Virus record (IMG/VR): IMGVR_UViG_3300037189_010507
Span: 1-64,000 of that record
From: a virus
Length of the DNA stretch: 64,000 nt
Reading direction: 5' to 3' (one strand)
The notes under the pieces are model-generated. The model saw only the letters and a list, made by a program, of their open reading frames with translations, did not search any database and had not been told where the DNA came from. Shown here piece by piece: positions 54,960 through 64,000 of the stretch. The stretch's first letter is position 1; each line of letters starts with the position of its first letter. A program made the position numbers and the translations under genes.

Positions 54960-56164
54960 TCTTCTGTCCACTTTCCTGTCTCTAGGTTCCATCTTAGATA
55001 AAAACCAAAATGTGTTGATCTTCTTACTTTTCTTGATACTACTTGAAATACATCTGAATTGTATTCACGATGAATTGCAAGCACTAAGTCTGCATCGTAA
55101 GCAAGTTGCTTACTCCATGCTACCTCTTCCAATTCTGGCGGTCTTTCTGAGTGACCTTCATTCATTGTTACTGCTGCTACGTCAATGATAGGGATTCCAT
55201 TTTTAACAGCAATTCTCTTGAATGCCTTTGAAAGATTTTTTGCCTTCTCTGTCTCATTTTTTGCACCACTGGCATCATCAAATAATCCGTGGTAATCCAA
55301 AATAACCATGTCAGGATGATATTGGTCAATCTTTGCTTGAACCATATTTTGATCTGCTGTTTCAAGACCCTCTGATGTTACAAGATAGATAGGATGCTTA
55401 CCTTCAAAGGTTGCTTCAGCCCATCTCTCATAACTATCCACAATGCCCCTATTCGCTTTTACAAGATCGGTATTAGTAAAGTGACCTTCTCCATTGTTTA
55501 ACAATGTGTCAAGTCTCTGCCCCTCCTGTTGCTTATTCATTTCTAATGAAATAATCAATGGGCGATAACCTGCTCTCCAAGCATTAGCAGCAAATAGTCT
55601 AGCAATAAAACTTTTACCAACTCCTGTCCAACCTAAAAGAACAACAAAGTCTCCCGGTTGCCAACCACCAAAAGATTTATCAAGAACTTTAATACCACTT
55701 GGAATCCCAGGAATATCTCTAGCTTCTTGCAAGGATCTTTCTCTTAAGTTGTCTGCTCTATCTTTCCACTCACTTACTAAGTCAGTATCTTTCAAGCTGC
55801 TAGAGAACTTATACAATTGAGATGTTGATTGCATAAGGTAAGCCATTGATTCTTTTGGCCCCATATCTTTGAGTATATTATGAGCCTTAGAAATAATCTG
55901 TCTTGTCTGATAGGACAGAGATTCCCTCTTTGCTTCATCAATATAATAAGTTAATGGTTCAGGTGTGTTAATAAATTCAAAGTCTGGGTAATGATGTTTT
56001 ACCGTATCTTTTGATGGTGTCTTTTTATATTCATCGTAGTGTTGCACTACGAAATTCCAAATGTCACGGTATTCAACAAATACATTCTCAATACCATCGT
56101 TTACTGCCGTTACATATTCTCCAGAATTAAGTAAGGAGTTTATAACCCTTAACTCATAATTCAT
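54947..56164 (-). CDS. DnaB-like replicative helicase
   Basis: 405 residues. RecA fold: GDFVVLLGWTGVGKSFIARL (Walker A), PLIISLEMNKQQEGQRLDTL (DnaB-type H2 motif), MVILDYHGLFDDAS (Walker B), LAYDADLVLAIHREYNS. The N-terminal domain is short. It would unwind DNA ahead of the DnaE-type polymerase. Confidence 0.88.
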   Translation of the reverse strand: MNYELRVINSLLNSGEYVTAVNDGIENVFVEYRDIWNFVVQHYDEYKKTPSKDTVKHHYPDFEFINTPEPLTYYIDEAKRESLSYQTRQIISKAHNILKDMGPKESMAYLMQSTSQLYKFSSSLKDTDLVSEWKDRADNLRERSLQEARDIPGIPSGIKVLDKSFGGWQPGDFVVLLGWTGVGKSFIARLFAANAWRAGYRPLIISLEMNKQQEGQRLDTLLNNGEGHFTNTDLVKANRGIVDSYERWAEATFEGKHPIYLVTSEGLETADQNMVQAKIDQYHPDMVILDYHGLFDDASGAKNETEKAKNLSKAFKRIAVKNGIPIIDVAAVTMNEGHSERPPELEEVAWSKQLAYDADLVLAIHREYNSDVFQVVSRKVRRSTHFGFYLRWNLETGKWTEEWEL

Positions 56165-56462
56165 CTGTCATTCGCTTTCTTGTTTCTTCTAATATTGCCT
56201 GAAATTTGCTTTCTGATTTATTATCAAATTGCACCTTGTCTATATATGTCTTAGATTCAATTGCAAAATCAAAAACTAAAACTGGCCCTGACTTTGCTTT
56301 GACAAAAGATTCAATTGCCTTAAACAACAGTTCTGATTCATAGAATTCAGAAATCGCTTTGGCTACTGGTTCTTGCCTTGGTGAATCTGGGATAAACAAC
56401 TTACTGTGCTTTTTGCAACAATCTTGAAAGTGTTGAATTGTCTGTTCTCCAGTTACTTTCAT
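56154..56462 (-). CDS. Hypothetical protein
   Basis: 102 residues from the ATG at 56462: MKVTGEQTIQHFQDCCKKHS... EPVAKAISEFYESELLFKAI ... SGPVLVFDFAIESKTYIDKV. The second segment (SGPVLVFDFA) recurs in phage proteins near helicases, in my recollection. Overlaps the WhiB gene by 62 nt, which is unusual. Confidence 0.6.
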   Translation of the reverse strand: MKVTGEQTIQHFQDCCKKHSKLFIPDSPRQEPVAKAISEFYESELLFKAIESFVKAKSGPVLVFDFAIESKTYIDKVQFDNKSESKFQAILEETRKRMTDEL

Positions 56463-56703
56463 CTTCCTTATATGCTCTTTTCCAAATCGTGTTGAGGTAA
56501 TCATACTCTGACATACCCGCAACAACTCCTACAAAATAATCATTTTCTAATGCCATTATTAGGCATTCTTTTTTAACATTACATCTCGCACAGCCAGATT
56601 TTGCATATTTAACATCGTTAAGATCATAAGACAACCATTTGTTGGCAAACTTATCGTTAGCACAAACTGCCTCATCTCTCCAACTACTTTGTTGTTGCAT
56701 CAT
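56401..56703 (-). CDS. Second WhiB-type Fe-S regulator
   Basis: 100 residues. WRDEAVCANDKF (C14) and SGCARCNVKKECL (C38, C41, C47) give the four Wbl ligands. GVVAGMSEYD replaces the GVWGG turn of typical members, and the basic AT-hook-like tail is weak. It is not close in sequence to the 26687 copy. The ATG at 56703 lies in the upstream gene. A partner to the first copy is possible. Confidence 0.85.
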   Translation of the reverse strand: MMQQQSSWRDEAVCANDKFANKWLSYDLNDVKYAKSGCARCNVKKECLIMALENDYFVGVVAGMSEYDYLNTIWKRAYKEDESNWRTDNSTLSRLLQKAQ

Positions 56704-56887
56704 CCAACTCTTTGAGTTTCGCTTCAATTTGCAAATCAATAGAATCCCAAAGCTTTTTCCAAGCTACTTCGTCTTCTAAAGATGATGCCATTGTCTTTGC
56801 ACCTGCATCCAATCTTAGCGACTCATAGTTGCCAAGATTTTTTGTGATGCCAAGTGATGCCCAAATTTCTACTTTTTCTTCTGCCAT
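56684..56887 (-). CDS. Conserved actinophage-type hypothetical
   Basis: 67 residues: VEIWASLGITKNLGNYESLR LDAG. The W-S-G-T-NLGNYES-R pattern is one I recall from actinophage proteins near replication genes. Overlaps the WhiB start by 20 nt. Confidence 0.7.
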   Translation of the reverse strand: MAEEKVEIWASLGITKNLGNYESLRLDAGAKTMASSLEDEVAWKKLWDSIDLQIEAKLKELDDATTK

Positions 56888-56894
56888 AATTACC

Positions 56895-57329
56895 TCAGAA
56901 TTTTAATTTTACTTTCTGTTCAATTGATTTAATTTTTGAATTAACATCAATACTTTTACTTTGCGCTGGTCTTCCCGGAATCCTAGTGTTAAAGAATTCA
57001 ATCATCTCATAAATGTCTGATTCTTCATAATATCTCCAGTTTTCATAGCTTTTATACTTATCCCCAAATTTATTTGGTGAGGGAATAAGATTTTTTTTCT
57101 CATACTTTCTTAGGGTATCAGATCTTTTTTCTACAATCTTTGCAACTTCTCCAACAGTATAAAGTCGTGTTAGAAGAATTTCGCATTGCTCGTATGGTAT
57201 CAGAATAGATTCTCCATTGTCCAGCCTTTCGGCAAGAATCTTATTAGAATTTTTGCTGATTTTTTTTAATTTCACAATAGTATTTGCGTATCTATAAAAC
57301 TTATTTAGAACTGGTTTTCTTGTTATCAT
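56895..57329 (-). CDS. MerR-like helix-turn-helix protein
   Basis: 144 residues. TRLYTVGEVAKIVEKRSDTL RKYEKKNLIPSPN with the wing region (WRYYEESDIYEMIEFF) is the MerR HTH. The N-terminal 60 residues are a basic beta domain. The basic C-terminus lacks effector residues. It may regulate early genes. Confidence 0.8.
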   Translation of the reverse strand: MITRKPVLNKFYRYANTIVKLKKISKNSNKILAERLDNGESILIPYEQCEILLTRLYTVGEVAKIVEKRSDTLRKYEKKNLIPSPNKFGDKYKSYENWRYYEESDIYEMIEFFNTRIPGRPAQSKSIDVNSKIKSIEQKVKLKF

Positions 57330-57513
57330 TTACAACCACTTTCTCATGCTTAAGTTTTTCTAAAAATATATTTAATTTTTCAACCTCAATATCTTTGGTA
57401 TCACTACATATTACACATGTAACATCAACATAGTAAGTTCCATATACATAATATGGTTCACCAATAAACTTAGGTCCACTACATACAGCACACTTAAGTC
57501 TAATTTTATCCAT
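57301..57513 (-). CDS. Zinc-ribbon protein
   Basis: 70 residues: LKCAVCSGPKFIGEPYYVYG..., TCVICSDTKDIEVE. CxxC...CxxC, then a helical/basic end. Overlaps the MerR-like gene by 29 nt. Confidence 0.65.
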   Translation of the reverse strand: MDKIRLKCAVCSGPKFIGEPYYVYGTYYVDVTCVICSDTKDIEVEKLNIFLEKLKHEKVVVNDNKKTSSK

Positions 57514-57514
57514 A

Positions 57515-58681
57515 TTAGTCCAACCAGCAAGTATACTCGGCAGTTACTATTCCCTTTTCTGGGTGGATAAACATCAACGGCTGTGATGCTTTACCAATAG
57601 CAGCAAGACTCTCCATTGCGTATGTATTAGTTGATTCAGGGCTTCCTGAGATGCGACATTGAACACTATTAAATGTCATCTTAGTTGGAGTATGGAAGTG
57701 CCCAAAATAAACATCATCAAAATCCTCCTCAATTGCTCCTACTTTCCATCCATAAATTTTCTTTTGGAATGAGTAGAGAGTTGAAAGACTGCCAAATTGA
57801 TCACCATGAATTAACAATGACTTATAGTTGCCAATTGTGTCAATTGCATACCAGTTTCTTTCACCACGACCATCTGGGATAATAAACTTAATCCTCTTTT
57901 CATTTTCAAACATAAGTTGAACAATGCGATAAAGCATTCTATCTCCGTTTGTTTCGGGATCGTGGTCTCTTCTTGCTCTACCGCCAATTGAACCATGATT
58001 ACCAATTACACCGACAAATGTAACTGTTTCAAAATTCTCAAGCATCTTTGTCAAGAAATTCTTAATAATCCTTGGTCCATCAACAGTGATTTGACGATAC
58101 AAGCCTCCATCAACCAAGAAGCTCTGACCGGGAAAGATTAATTCTCCTTCAACAATATCTCCTAAAGCCCAAACATGTAGGTGCTTAACTGGATGTTCAG
58201 TTCTCTGAATTTCTGTCAGTCTGATTACAGTATCAGCATACTGTTCAATTCTCTTTTCACAAATTTCAGAATTATAAGTAGGAGTTACTTTTGCTAACTG
58301 CCAGTCTGCAATCACAGCAACAGCAACTTCTTCTGAGTGCTTTCTTTTATCTTTTGCAGGTGCTGGTACACGGATAATCTTGTTATCCTTGATATCTTCC
58401 TTGACTGCACGATATACAGCATCTGCAATAGCGTCTTGCTTTGTCTTAATTTTTTCATACTCTTGCAGTAGTTTTGCATATGAAACTTTAAGTTCAGATT
58501 CAGTAGTTGGGGCTTTCCCAATAACTGGATTTACAGGGATTTCTACAAGCCCATTTTCTTTTCTAAACTTGCACAGTCCAAGAGAATCAATTGATTTTCT
58601 ACAACTCGGATCTGCGTATTTTTGGTTTTGTGTATTTGGTTCAAAGGTCTGATTACAACCTTCTGCTCCACATTCTTTCAT
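57515..58681 (-). CDS. Calcineurin-like metallophosphoesterase
   Basis: 388 residues. Metal motifs in order: VAVIADWQLAKVTP, HVWALGDIVEGELI, FVGVIGNHGSIGG, LLIHGDQFGSLS, VYFGHFHTPTKM. N-terminal CNQTFEPNTQNQ Cys pair and coiled coil. Mre11/phosphodiesterase-like; it could be a nuclease or a signalling phosphodiesterase. Confidence 0.88.
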   Translation of the reverse strand: MKECGAEGCNQTFEPNTQNQKYADPSCRKSIDSLGLCKFRKENGLVEIPVNPVIGKAPTTESELKVSYAKLLQEYEKIKTKQDAIADAVYRAVKEDIKDNKIIRVPAPAKDKRKHSEEVAVAVIADWQLAKVTPTYNSEICEKRIEQYADTVIRLTEIQRTEHPVKHLHVWALGDIVEGELIFPGQSFLVDGGLYRQITVDGPRIIKNFLTKMLENFETVTFVGVIGNHGSIGGRARRDHDPETNGDRMLYRIVQLMFENEKRIKFIIPDGRGERNWYAIDTIGNYKSLLIHGDQFGSLSTLYSFQKKIYGWKVGAIEEDFDDVYFGHFHTPTKMTFNSVQCRISGSPESTNTYAMESLAAIGKASQPLMFIHPEKGIVTAEYTCWLD

Positions 58682-58722
58682 AGGGACTCCTTCTCAGTCC
58701 CGAATATCATACCATAGGATAT

Positions 58723-59166
58723 TTAGATGTTTGGTCTTTTTAATCTATTTTCTATTGGTTTATTTTGAGCATGATTTCTTTTCTTTGTATGAGGCTTTGT
58801 TTTCTTTACAGTCTCCCTCATTTTGTCTTTTCGACTTGCAGAAGGTTTATGGCCTTCTTTATGTACAGCACTATGCTCAGAATGTGTACAAAGAAAAAGA
58901 TTATCTAATCTATTATCAACTTTTATTTCATTAATGTGATGAACAGTTTCCCAAGGTTCTAGATATCTACCAAGATATTCTTCCATAACAAGACGGTGTT
59001 CATATGCGTAACCACGAATATTACGCGGGTGATCAGTCTTAAGGACTCTTACATACCCTTTATCGTCAATATATTTTCCGCCGTTATAGTTGGCGCTATC
59101 TTCACCAGATGGAAGACTATCTGACCACTTAACATCTTTTCTTTTAGACGCAAGTTCTCTTGGCAT
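58723..59166 (-). CDS. HNH endonuclease (HNH_3 type)
   Basis: 147 residues: EHRLVMEEYLGRYLEPWETV HHINEIKVDNRLDNLFLCT, the HNH site, with a SEHSAVH repeat and a long basic C-terminal tail. Position between the phosphoesterase and tail genes fits a free-standing homing nuclease. Confidence 0.88.
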   Translation of the reverse strand: MPRELASKRKDVKWSDSLPSGEDSANYNGGKYIDDKGYVRVLKTDHPRNIRGYAYEHRLVMEEYLGRYLEPWETVHHINEIKVDNRLDNLFLCTHSEHSAVHKEGHKPSASRKDKMRETVKKTKPHTKKRNHAQNKPIENRLKRPNI

Positions 59167-59169
59167 ATT

Positions 59170-59841
59170 TTATGCTTGGCCAATCCACTCGCCAATATCT
59201 TCAATATAAAATTGCATTTTACCAGCAGCCCCAAGAACTGTCCAGCCAGATGCATTATTTGAGTTTGATTTGTATCTTTCAAGTTCAACAATATGACTTT
59301 GATTATTAGCATTAGTTCCTTGAAATACATACGAGTATGTCCCAGCTCCAAAAACAATATCACTTCTTAAGGTTATATTATTAGTAGTAGGAGCCTCTGC
59401 ATCTGTGTTAATATATAATCCAGCACCAGATGATAAAACAAATGTGCTAAGAATTGTACCAGTATTGGCAGTATTTCCAGTTCTAAATCTTATATAGTAA
59501 ATACTGTCTTCACCACCAGCATCAGCTTGCACAATACCTGGGCAGATAAAAGTTAATCTATAGTATCTTTGTGAAGATAATGTAACTCTATTGTCATAAG
59601 CAACGTTGCCTTCTGTTTCTTGAGTTAGCGAAATAATTTTAGTATGTTTAAAAATATCACCTGCAACTGAACCATTTGAAACATTCCCAGTTGCCTCTCT
59701 TATTTTTAAGATCCCCTTTGGTTTGCTGTCATTGACAAGTTTTACTTGATCAATATTTGTAGACATTTGGTTAAGTCTTACACTTGTAATGGGGGTAAGG
59801 TCTGACCAAGAGACTGTTGAATAATTTGTATAATCAGGCAT
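59170..59841 (-). CDS. Minor tail/fibre protein
   Basis: 223 residues: TVSWSDLTPITSVRLNQMST start typical of tail-tip accessory proteins, then a beta-rich region rich in Asn/Ser/Thr (NNITLRSDIVFGAGTYSYVF), ending EDIGEWIGQA. It lies downstream of the S74 fibre. A small adhesin or cap is likely. Confidence 0.7.
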   Translation of the reverse strand: MPDYTNYSTVSWSDLTPITSVRLNQMSTNIDQVKLVNDSKPKGILKIREATGNVSNGSVAGDIFKHTKIISLTQETEGNVAYDNRVTLSSQRYYRLTFICPGIVQADAGGEDSIYYIRFRTGNTANTGTILSTFVLSSGAGLYINTDAEAPTTNNITLRSDIVFGAGTYSYVFQGTNANNQSHIVELERYKSNSNNASGWTVLGAAGKMQFYIEDIGEWIGQA

Positions 59842-59849
59842 ACTATCTA

Positions 59850-61145
59850 TTATACACCTTCAAGAGCCTGTAATCTAGCCTCTAAAACCTCTATTTTCTC
59901 CATCAGCATTTTGATTCCAGCAGTCAAAATAGGTGTTAGTTTTGAATAATCAACTTGTTGGTACTGTGGATAGCCATCTTCATTTATTGCATCTTTATCA
60001 CCAGATACTGCATATGGGATAATTTCTTGAAGTTCATGAGCAATAAAACCATGCGACCATTGATCAGGGTCAGATACCCAATTGAATTCAACTGGTTTTA
60101 ACTTATTTAAAATTTCTTCTATATTTGAAATAATTTTAATATTTGTTTTTAATCTATAATCAGAGCCTGAATTATAGCTTGTTCCACCTCCTGTAACTTT
60201 AATATCTCCAACTACTGAACCTCTTCTTCTAAATTCAGCAATTAATACAGGGTCGCTACCGCTTGTTGTTTGATTTAAAACCAAACACCCTCCTGGTCTA
60301 GTAAATGTTGCAAATCCAGAACTTGACAACCAACCACCAGATGCGCCTGTACCACCACTTGATTGGTTGGTATCATTGCCAATTCCAGCACTTGTTGTAA
60401 CCAGTAATTGATCAATACTTCCTTCACCACTAATTGACAGACCAGGAGAGTCAACAGATGTTGATGTAATTTGTGTATTAGTAACAGTTCCACCAATATT
60501 ACTTGAAACAGTCATACCATCAGAGTCAATTAAGATATCATAATAATATGATGGGGTAGCAAAGCCTGCGGGGATATACGAATGTAGATTCATTATTCCA
60601 TTACTATATAATGCCGTATAATTTGCATTTAGCGTTGGGGCTTGTCCTGCATAAATCTTATCTGCACCTAAAGTCCAGCCGCCAATTGTTCCGCTATTTG
60701 ATATGACAGTACCCCTCATTGTCACATTGCTAAACTCAGCGTTACCATTGCTATATATTGCCCAACCAACACTACCGCTTTGGAATCCATTGCTTTTAAT
60801 AATATTATTAACTAAGATTATATTTGATGAAAGTTCATTAGCAGTAATTGTGCCTGCTGCTATCTCATTTGCTGTAATGGCATTTGCCTGAACTCTAATA
60901 CCTCTTGGGTTTAAAACCCTTTCCTCAACTGCACTTACAATAAATGTTTTAAGGCTTATAACATTATTCTCCTCAAATGCTCTTCTTGAAGTGCCAGGAC
61001 TTGCAACTGGATAGGTAATAAAATCAAAAATGGAGTATTTAGTATAATCAATTAAATTAGATGTTAGGCCATCATGTCGGTGACCAATATCTCTTTTAAA
61101 AATAACTTGATTTTCATTTATATTAATTTTTGGGTCAATTGCCAT
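59850..61145 (-). CDS. Tail fibre with C-terminal S74 chaperone domain
   Basis: 431 residues from the ATG at 61145. Repetitive beta region (ITANEIAAGTITANELSSNI, SNVTMRGTVISNSGTIGGWT). The last 110 residues carry SGSDYRLKTNIKIISNIEEI, the S-D cleavage site, and GFIAHELQEIIPYAV of the S74 intramolecular chaperone, which trimerises, folds the fibre and cuts itself off. TAATG overlap with the tail protein. Host recognition. Confidence 0.85.
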   Translation of the reverse strand: MAIDPKININENQVIFKRDIGHRHDGLTSNLIDYTKYSIFDFITYPVASPGTSRRAFEENNVISLKTFIVSAVEERVLNPRGIRVQANAITANEIAAGTITANELSSNIILVNNIIKSNGFQSGSVGWAIYSNGNAEFSNVTMRGTVISNSGTIGGWTLGADKIYAGQAPTLNANYTALYSNGIMNLHSYIPAGFATPSYYYDILIDSDGMTVSSNIGGTVTNTQITSTSVDSPGLSISGEGSIDQLLVTTSAGIGNDTNQSSGGTGASGGWLSSSGFATFTRPGGCLVLNQTTSGSDPVLIAEFRRRGSVVGDIKVTGGGTSYNSGSDYRLKTNIKIISNIEEILNKLKPVEFNWVSDPDQWSHGFIAHELQEIIPYAVSGDKDAINEDGYPQYQQVDYSKLTPILTAGIKMLMEKIEVLEARLQALEGV

Positions 61146-64000
61146 TATGTAACCTTCCTTAATGTAAGAGATTGACTTAAAGATTCGCCATACCCAAATT
61201 CTTGTGATATTACCCAATAATCTTGATTTGTAAGATCAAATGAATTAAATGATGTAATTCTAATTCTATCACCTAATTGAATTTTTGGGACACACATTGT
61301 ATTAATTGTTATAATTGGAACAGGATCGCTTACTTTTTCAATTATAAAATCAGCCAATTTTTGAGCATGCTCTTCTGATGTGATATAAGGACTTTCAATA
61401 GTTAATTCTTTCAAACCATACTTACGAATATTTTCAGAAAGTGAATCTTTTTTTTCAGTAATTTGAGCATTGTTTAAAGTCGCAATAATTGGATTTCCAC
61501 GAATTTCAAAAGAAGATATAATATTTGTTCTTGGGTCTTCTCCCTGTACATATATGTGATTGTCATAATCAACATTTGCCGATGCTGCGAAAATTAATCT
61601 AGATGTATAAGGACCACTTTCAAATTTAATTATATCAACAGTATTCGGCTCATCATAAACAATCCCGGTTGATATAGGATACTTAACCGCAATTGCTGGT
61701 TTCTTATCATATGTAACTTCATATGATCTAGCTTCTCTTATTTTTGTATTAGCAGCAACATTGCCAAGAATTGGAGTCCCGAATTTGCCTCTTTCCACAT
61801 TTAAAAAATAATTATCAGATTTAGAACGATATCGAACAATTTCAGTTTGTCCAGCGCTAGTGAAAGCTAAATACCCAACATTGGGAAATACTGGACTTGT
61901 CGTTGAGGAAACATGGATTCCATCATGCGATGATAATATTGGTGTTATTAATTTAACAACCCCAAGTGTTGTTTTGTCTTCTACTGCCCATAAAACTTCT
62001 GGGAAAAGTGCAACTTTTGTAACTGCTGATATCTTTACAACAACTTTATTTGTTTGCAATTGAACATTCAAACTGCCATCGATAATATTTGTTGTATCGC
62101 TAAAGCTATATTGAATATTTGAATGTTGATCTATTGAAGATTCAAAAAATCTATTATAATGTTCGTACCTAGCAAACCCTTCTTCATCTATATAGAATCT
62201 TCCTAAATCAGCCAGTGTGATTTCATCAATAGCCCCTCGTAGATTTTCCTGTTCTGAATAGATATATGGAAAAATTTCAGTGTAAGCAATTTGTGAAGAT
62301 ATATATCTATTTTTAACTTCTTGTGATGTTAGACACTTTTTATATATTGCAAATTCATCAATAATCAATTCTCTTGTTGTTGATGGAGCTTGCTCTGCAC
62401 CAGATGCAACATTGTAATAAGAACCCCTTCCGCCAACTGTAATATCAGATTGACTTAAGACAACATTCCCATTTACTGTATCTGTATCTTTTAAATCACC
62501 ATTTATATAATACGATAATAAATTACTTGCAGAATCGTAACTTACGAGGATATGGTAAAATTCAGATTGTAAAAGATCAGTTGTATCAGAAACAGATGCT
62601 GTTGTAATTGTTGGTCCTGTTGTTTTAATTTTAAAACCATGACTTGATGTATCATTATAATAAAATTCAAAACCATTATTTGGATTATTATTAGCCCAGC
62701 AAGAAAGATATTCTCCATCACCAGTAGAAAAATGTCCATCATTAAATTTACATATTAATTCAATAGTAAAATCTTCTTCTGTAACCGCAATTGATTCATG
62801 ATTTGGAATTCTTATGTATGCACTATTTGTTAATAATATGCCAGTATTGTCGTTATCAGATACCAATCCAGTTGCATAACTCAATTGAGCATTACTATGA
62901 ATAAAGGCATCATTTTGATGATGATTTAAAGCAATATTATTTATAGCGTATGTAGTTGGCACAATGCCAGTTAAATTTCTTGATCCAAGACCATCTCTTG
63001 CAACAACTGAACGGAATTGCGCTGCGTTCAGCAATGTTTTTGTTGAAGATATATAGGAATGCAAACTCATTGAAAAATTTGCATTTCCTGGACCATGGAA
63101 GAAATCGATTCTTATTTTATAAGGAACGCCAGCAGTTAAGTTTTGACTAATTGTTGTCAAAGATACAGATGAATTTTCCCCATAGGATTCAGCCAATAGA
63201 ATATCGTCTATGTAAATACGACCTCCACCATTTGAAATATCAAGAATAAGACTTTGTGAGCCTGATGTTTTGGGGAAATAATACCCGTCTACGACTCCGT
63301 TAAAATACTTTGTATATGTAACAGAGTTTACATTTCCCAAGAATGAAAAATTAGACAAATTTAGAGCATTTGTATTTGAAACAGATATTTCTGTTGATAT
63401 TCTAGTTGAATCTGGAACTGCATAGACAGCTTCTCCTTTTATTCTTTCTTCAACTGATATATTCTTTTCTAGAATATCTGCTTTTATTGTTTTATAGTCG
63501 GCTTCAAAACCTGGTCTCATGCCCCAGAATCTGCATCTTAATCCTGGATTAAGAGTTGTCAAGACTCCATTTTTATCAATAGCATCTTCACTAAAAGAAT
63601 ATCTGACAACACCGCCAAGTTGGGAAATCCCCTTACTGTACGGAAGATTATGTGAATAGTCTGCTTTTGGGAAGTTTCTTCTCAAAACAAGATTTTGGAC
63701 AGCCTCACTCATTGTTTTGTTTTCAACTAGGAAACCATTTGTTAATTTTGTTTCAGATAAAAATTTTGACCAATCAGATCCTGTTACAGATACGGTCATA
63801 TCACTAGTTGAGGTTGTCCATTCATCTACATAAAATGTACCCATAGATACATATTCATAGGGATCAAATTGAACAATAGAGCCAGCTGTATGAGCATTTG
63901 TGTCAGTTTGCTGAATTCCTCTTTCTGAGAGACTGATTGTATTAGTTGATGTTACAGCATTGCATAATATAATTTCTCTATTTTCTTTATTTGGATTTAG
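61145..64000 (-). CDS. Tail-tip protein with PA14 and LamG-type domains, 5'-truncated
   Basis: The frame is open to the window edge, so more N-terminal sequence lies beyond; about 951 residues are visible. After a tail-hub-like start (SLSERGIQQTDTNAHTAGSI), a PA14-like domain (about 220-315; TYTKYFNGVVDGYYFP), a LamG/ConA-like domain (about 405-535; SEFYHILVSYDSASNLLSYY) and a C-terminal hub domain (VPKIQLGDRIRITSF) follow. PA14 and LamG bind carbohydrate, so it is probably the adhesin of the tail tip. Confidence 0.8.
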   Translation of the reverse strand, partial: LNPNKENREIILCNAVTSTNTISLSERGIQQTDTNAHTAGSIVQFDPYEYVSMGTFYVDEWTTSTSDMTVSVTGSDWSKFLSETKLTNGFLVENKTMSEAVQNLVLRRNFPKADYSHNLPYSKGISQLGGVVRYSFSEDAIDKNGVLTTLNPGLRCRFWGMRPGFEADYKTIKADILEKNISVEERIKGEAVYAVPDSTRISTEISVSNTNALNLSNFSFLGNVNSVTYTKYFNGVVDGYYFPKTSGSQSLILDISNGGGRIYIDDILLAESYGENSSVSLTTISQNLTAGVPYKIRIDFFHGPGNANFSMSLHSYISSTKTLLNAAQFRSVVARDGLGSRNLTGIVPTTYAINNIALNHHQNDAFIHSNAQLSYATGLVSDNDNTGILLTNSAYIRIPNHESIAVTEEDFTIELICKFNDGHFSTGDGEYLSCWANNNPNNGFEFYYNDTSSHGFKIKTTGPTITTASVSDTTDLLQSEFYHILVSYDSASNLLSYYINGDLKDTDTVNGNVVLSQSDITVGGRGSYYNVASGAEQAPSTTRELIIDEFAIYKKCLTSQEVKNRYISSQIAYTEIFPYIYSEQENLRGAIDEITLADLGRFYIDEEGFARYEHYNRFFESSIDQHSNIQYSFSDTTNIIDGSLNVQLQTNKVVVKISAVTKVALFPEVLWAVEDKTTLGVVKLITPILSSHDGIHVSSTTSPVFPNVGYLAFTSAGQTEIVRYRSKSDNYFLNVERGKFGTPILGNVAANTKIREARSYEVTYDKKPAIAVKYPISTGIVYDEPNTVDIIKFESGPYTSRLIFAASANVDYDNHIYVQGEDPRTNIISSFEIRGNPIIATLNNAQITEKKDSLSENIRKYGLKELTIESPYITSEEHAQKLADFIIEKVSDPVPIITINTMCVPKIQLGDRIRITSFNSFDLTNQDYWVISQEFGYGESLSQSLTLRKVT

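Noticed and set aside
1-64000. Prophage integration module
   Set aside because: No integrase, excisionase or attachment core could be recognised in the window, so a virulent or otherwise maintained phage is more likely on present evidence.

Overview
The window is a stretch of a large tailed-phage (Caudoviricetes) genome. It carries terminase subunits, minor tail and tail-fibre genes, and a full replication set: a DnaE-type polymerase, a DnaB-like helicase, a DnaG-like primase, a RecA/UvsX-like recombinase, a RuvC-like resolvase and a Cas4/RecB-like nuclease. Two WhiB-type Fe-S regulators, an MSMEG_6728-like protein, an FmdB-type zinc ribbon and a proteasome-like hydrolase point to an actinobacterial host. 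Most of the sequence is AT-rich, so a low-GC actinobacterium is likely. The host is inferred from protein families; nothing in the window names it. No integrase, attachment site, rRNA or CRISPR array was seen.

Layout. (1) About 1-5600, plus strand: a 5'-truncated structural-type gene, a holin-like peptide, a DUF1599-like protein, a proteasome beta/HslV-like hydrolase, a zinc ribbon, a 2-oxoglutarate oxygenase and small proteins in tight overlapping order. (2) About 5600-12200, plus strand, clearly richer in GC: a tandem array of ten small genes. Most units carry their own promoter (TTGTGT-17-TAnnnT), a GC-rich terminator, and one of a family of long hairpins related to GCGGGTGTAAG...CTTACACCCGC, often followed by a TGTAATATTACA palindrome. 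At several genes the start codon lies only 6-7 nt after the -10 box, which implies leaderless mRNAs. (3) About 12250-13690: a repeat-rich non-coding region at the switch from plus- to minus-strand genes. It holds two perfect DnaA boxes, three 16-bp repeats at exact 21-bp spacing, and many palindromes. It is the best candidate for a replication origin or a partition/control centre.

(4) About 12446-34190, minus strand: dozens of short, overlapping, mostly unknown genes, many with CxxC zinc ribbons. Among them are two tRNA genes, a secreted lytic transglycosylase, an HNH nuclease, a WhiB protein and a GHKL-like ATPase with an HExxH-type motif. (5) About 34580-59170, minus strand: a glycosyltransferase-like protein, terL and terS, then nucleic-acid genes (RuvC-like, Cas4-like, two methyltransferases, a glycosylase-like protein, RecA-like), a sugar block (three glycosyltransferases and an FkbM methyltransferase), DNA polymerase, a HAD phosphatase, a candidate ssDNA-binding protein, primase, helicase, a second WhiB, a MerR-like protein, a phosphoesterase and a second HNH nuclease. 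(6) 59170-64000, minus strand: tail-tip and fibre genes, including an S74-type self-cleaving chaperone domain and a PA14/LamG-bearing tail protein that runs off the window.

The replication, recombination and DNA-modification genes form one minus-strand block, which suggests shared transcription. The GC-rich array looks like independently expressed host-takeover or regulatory genes. Its DNA-binding-like paralogues (the FEFIDE family) may act on the repeated palindromes that surround them.
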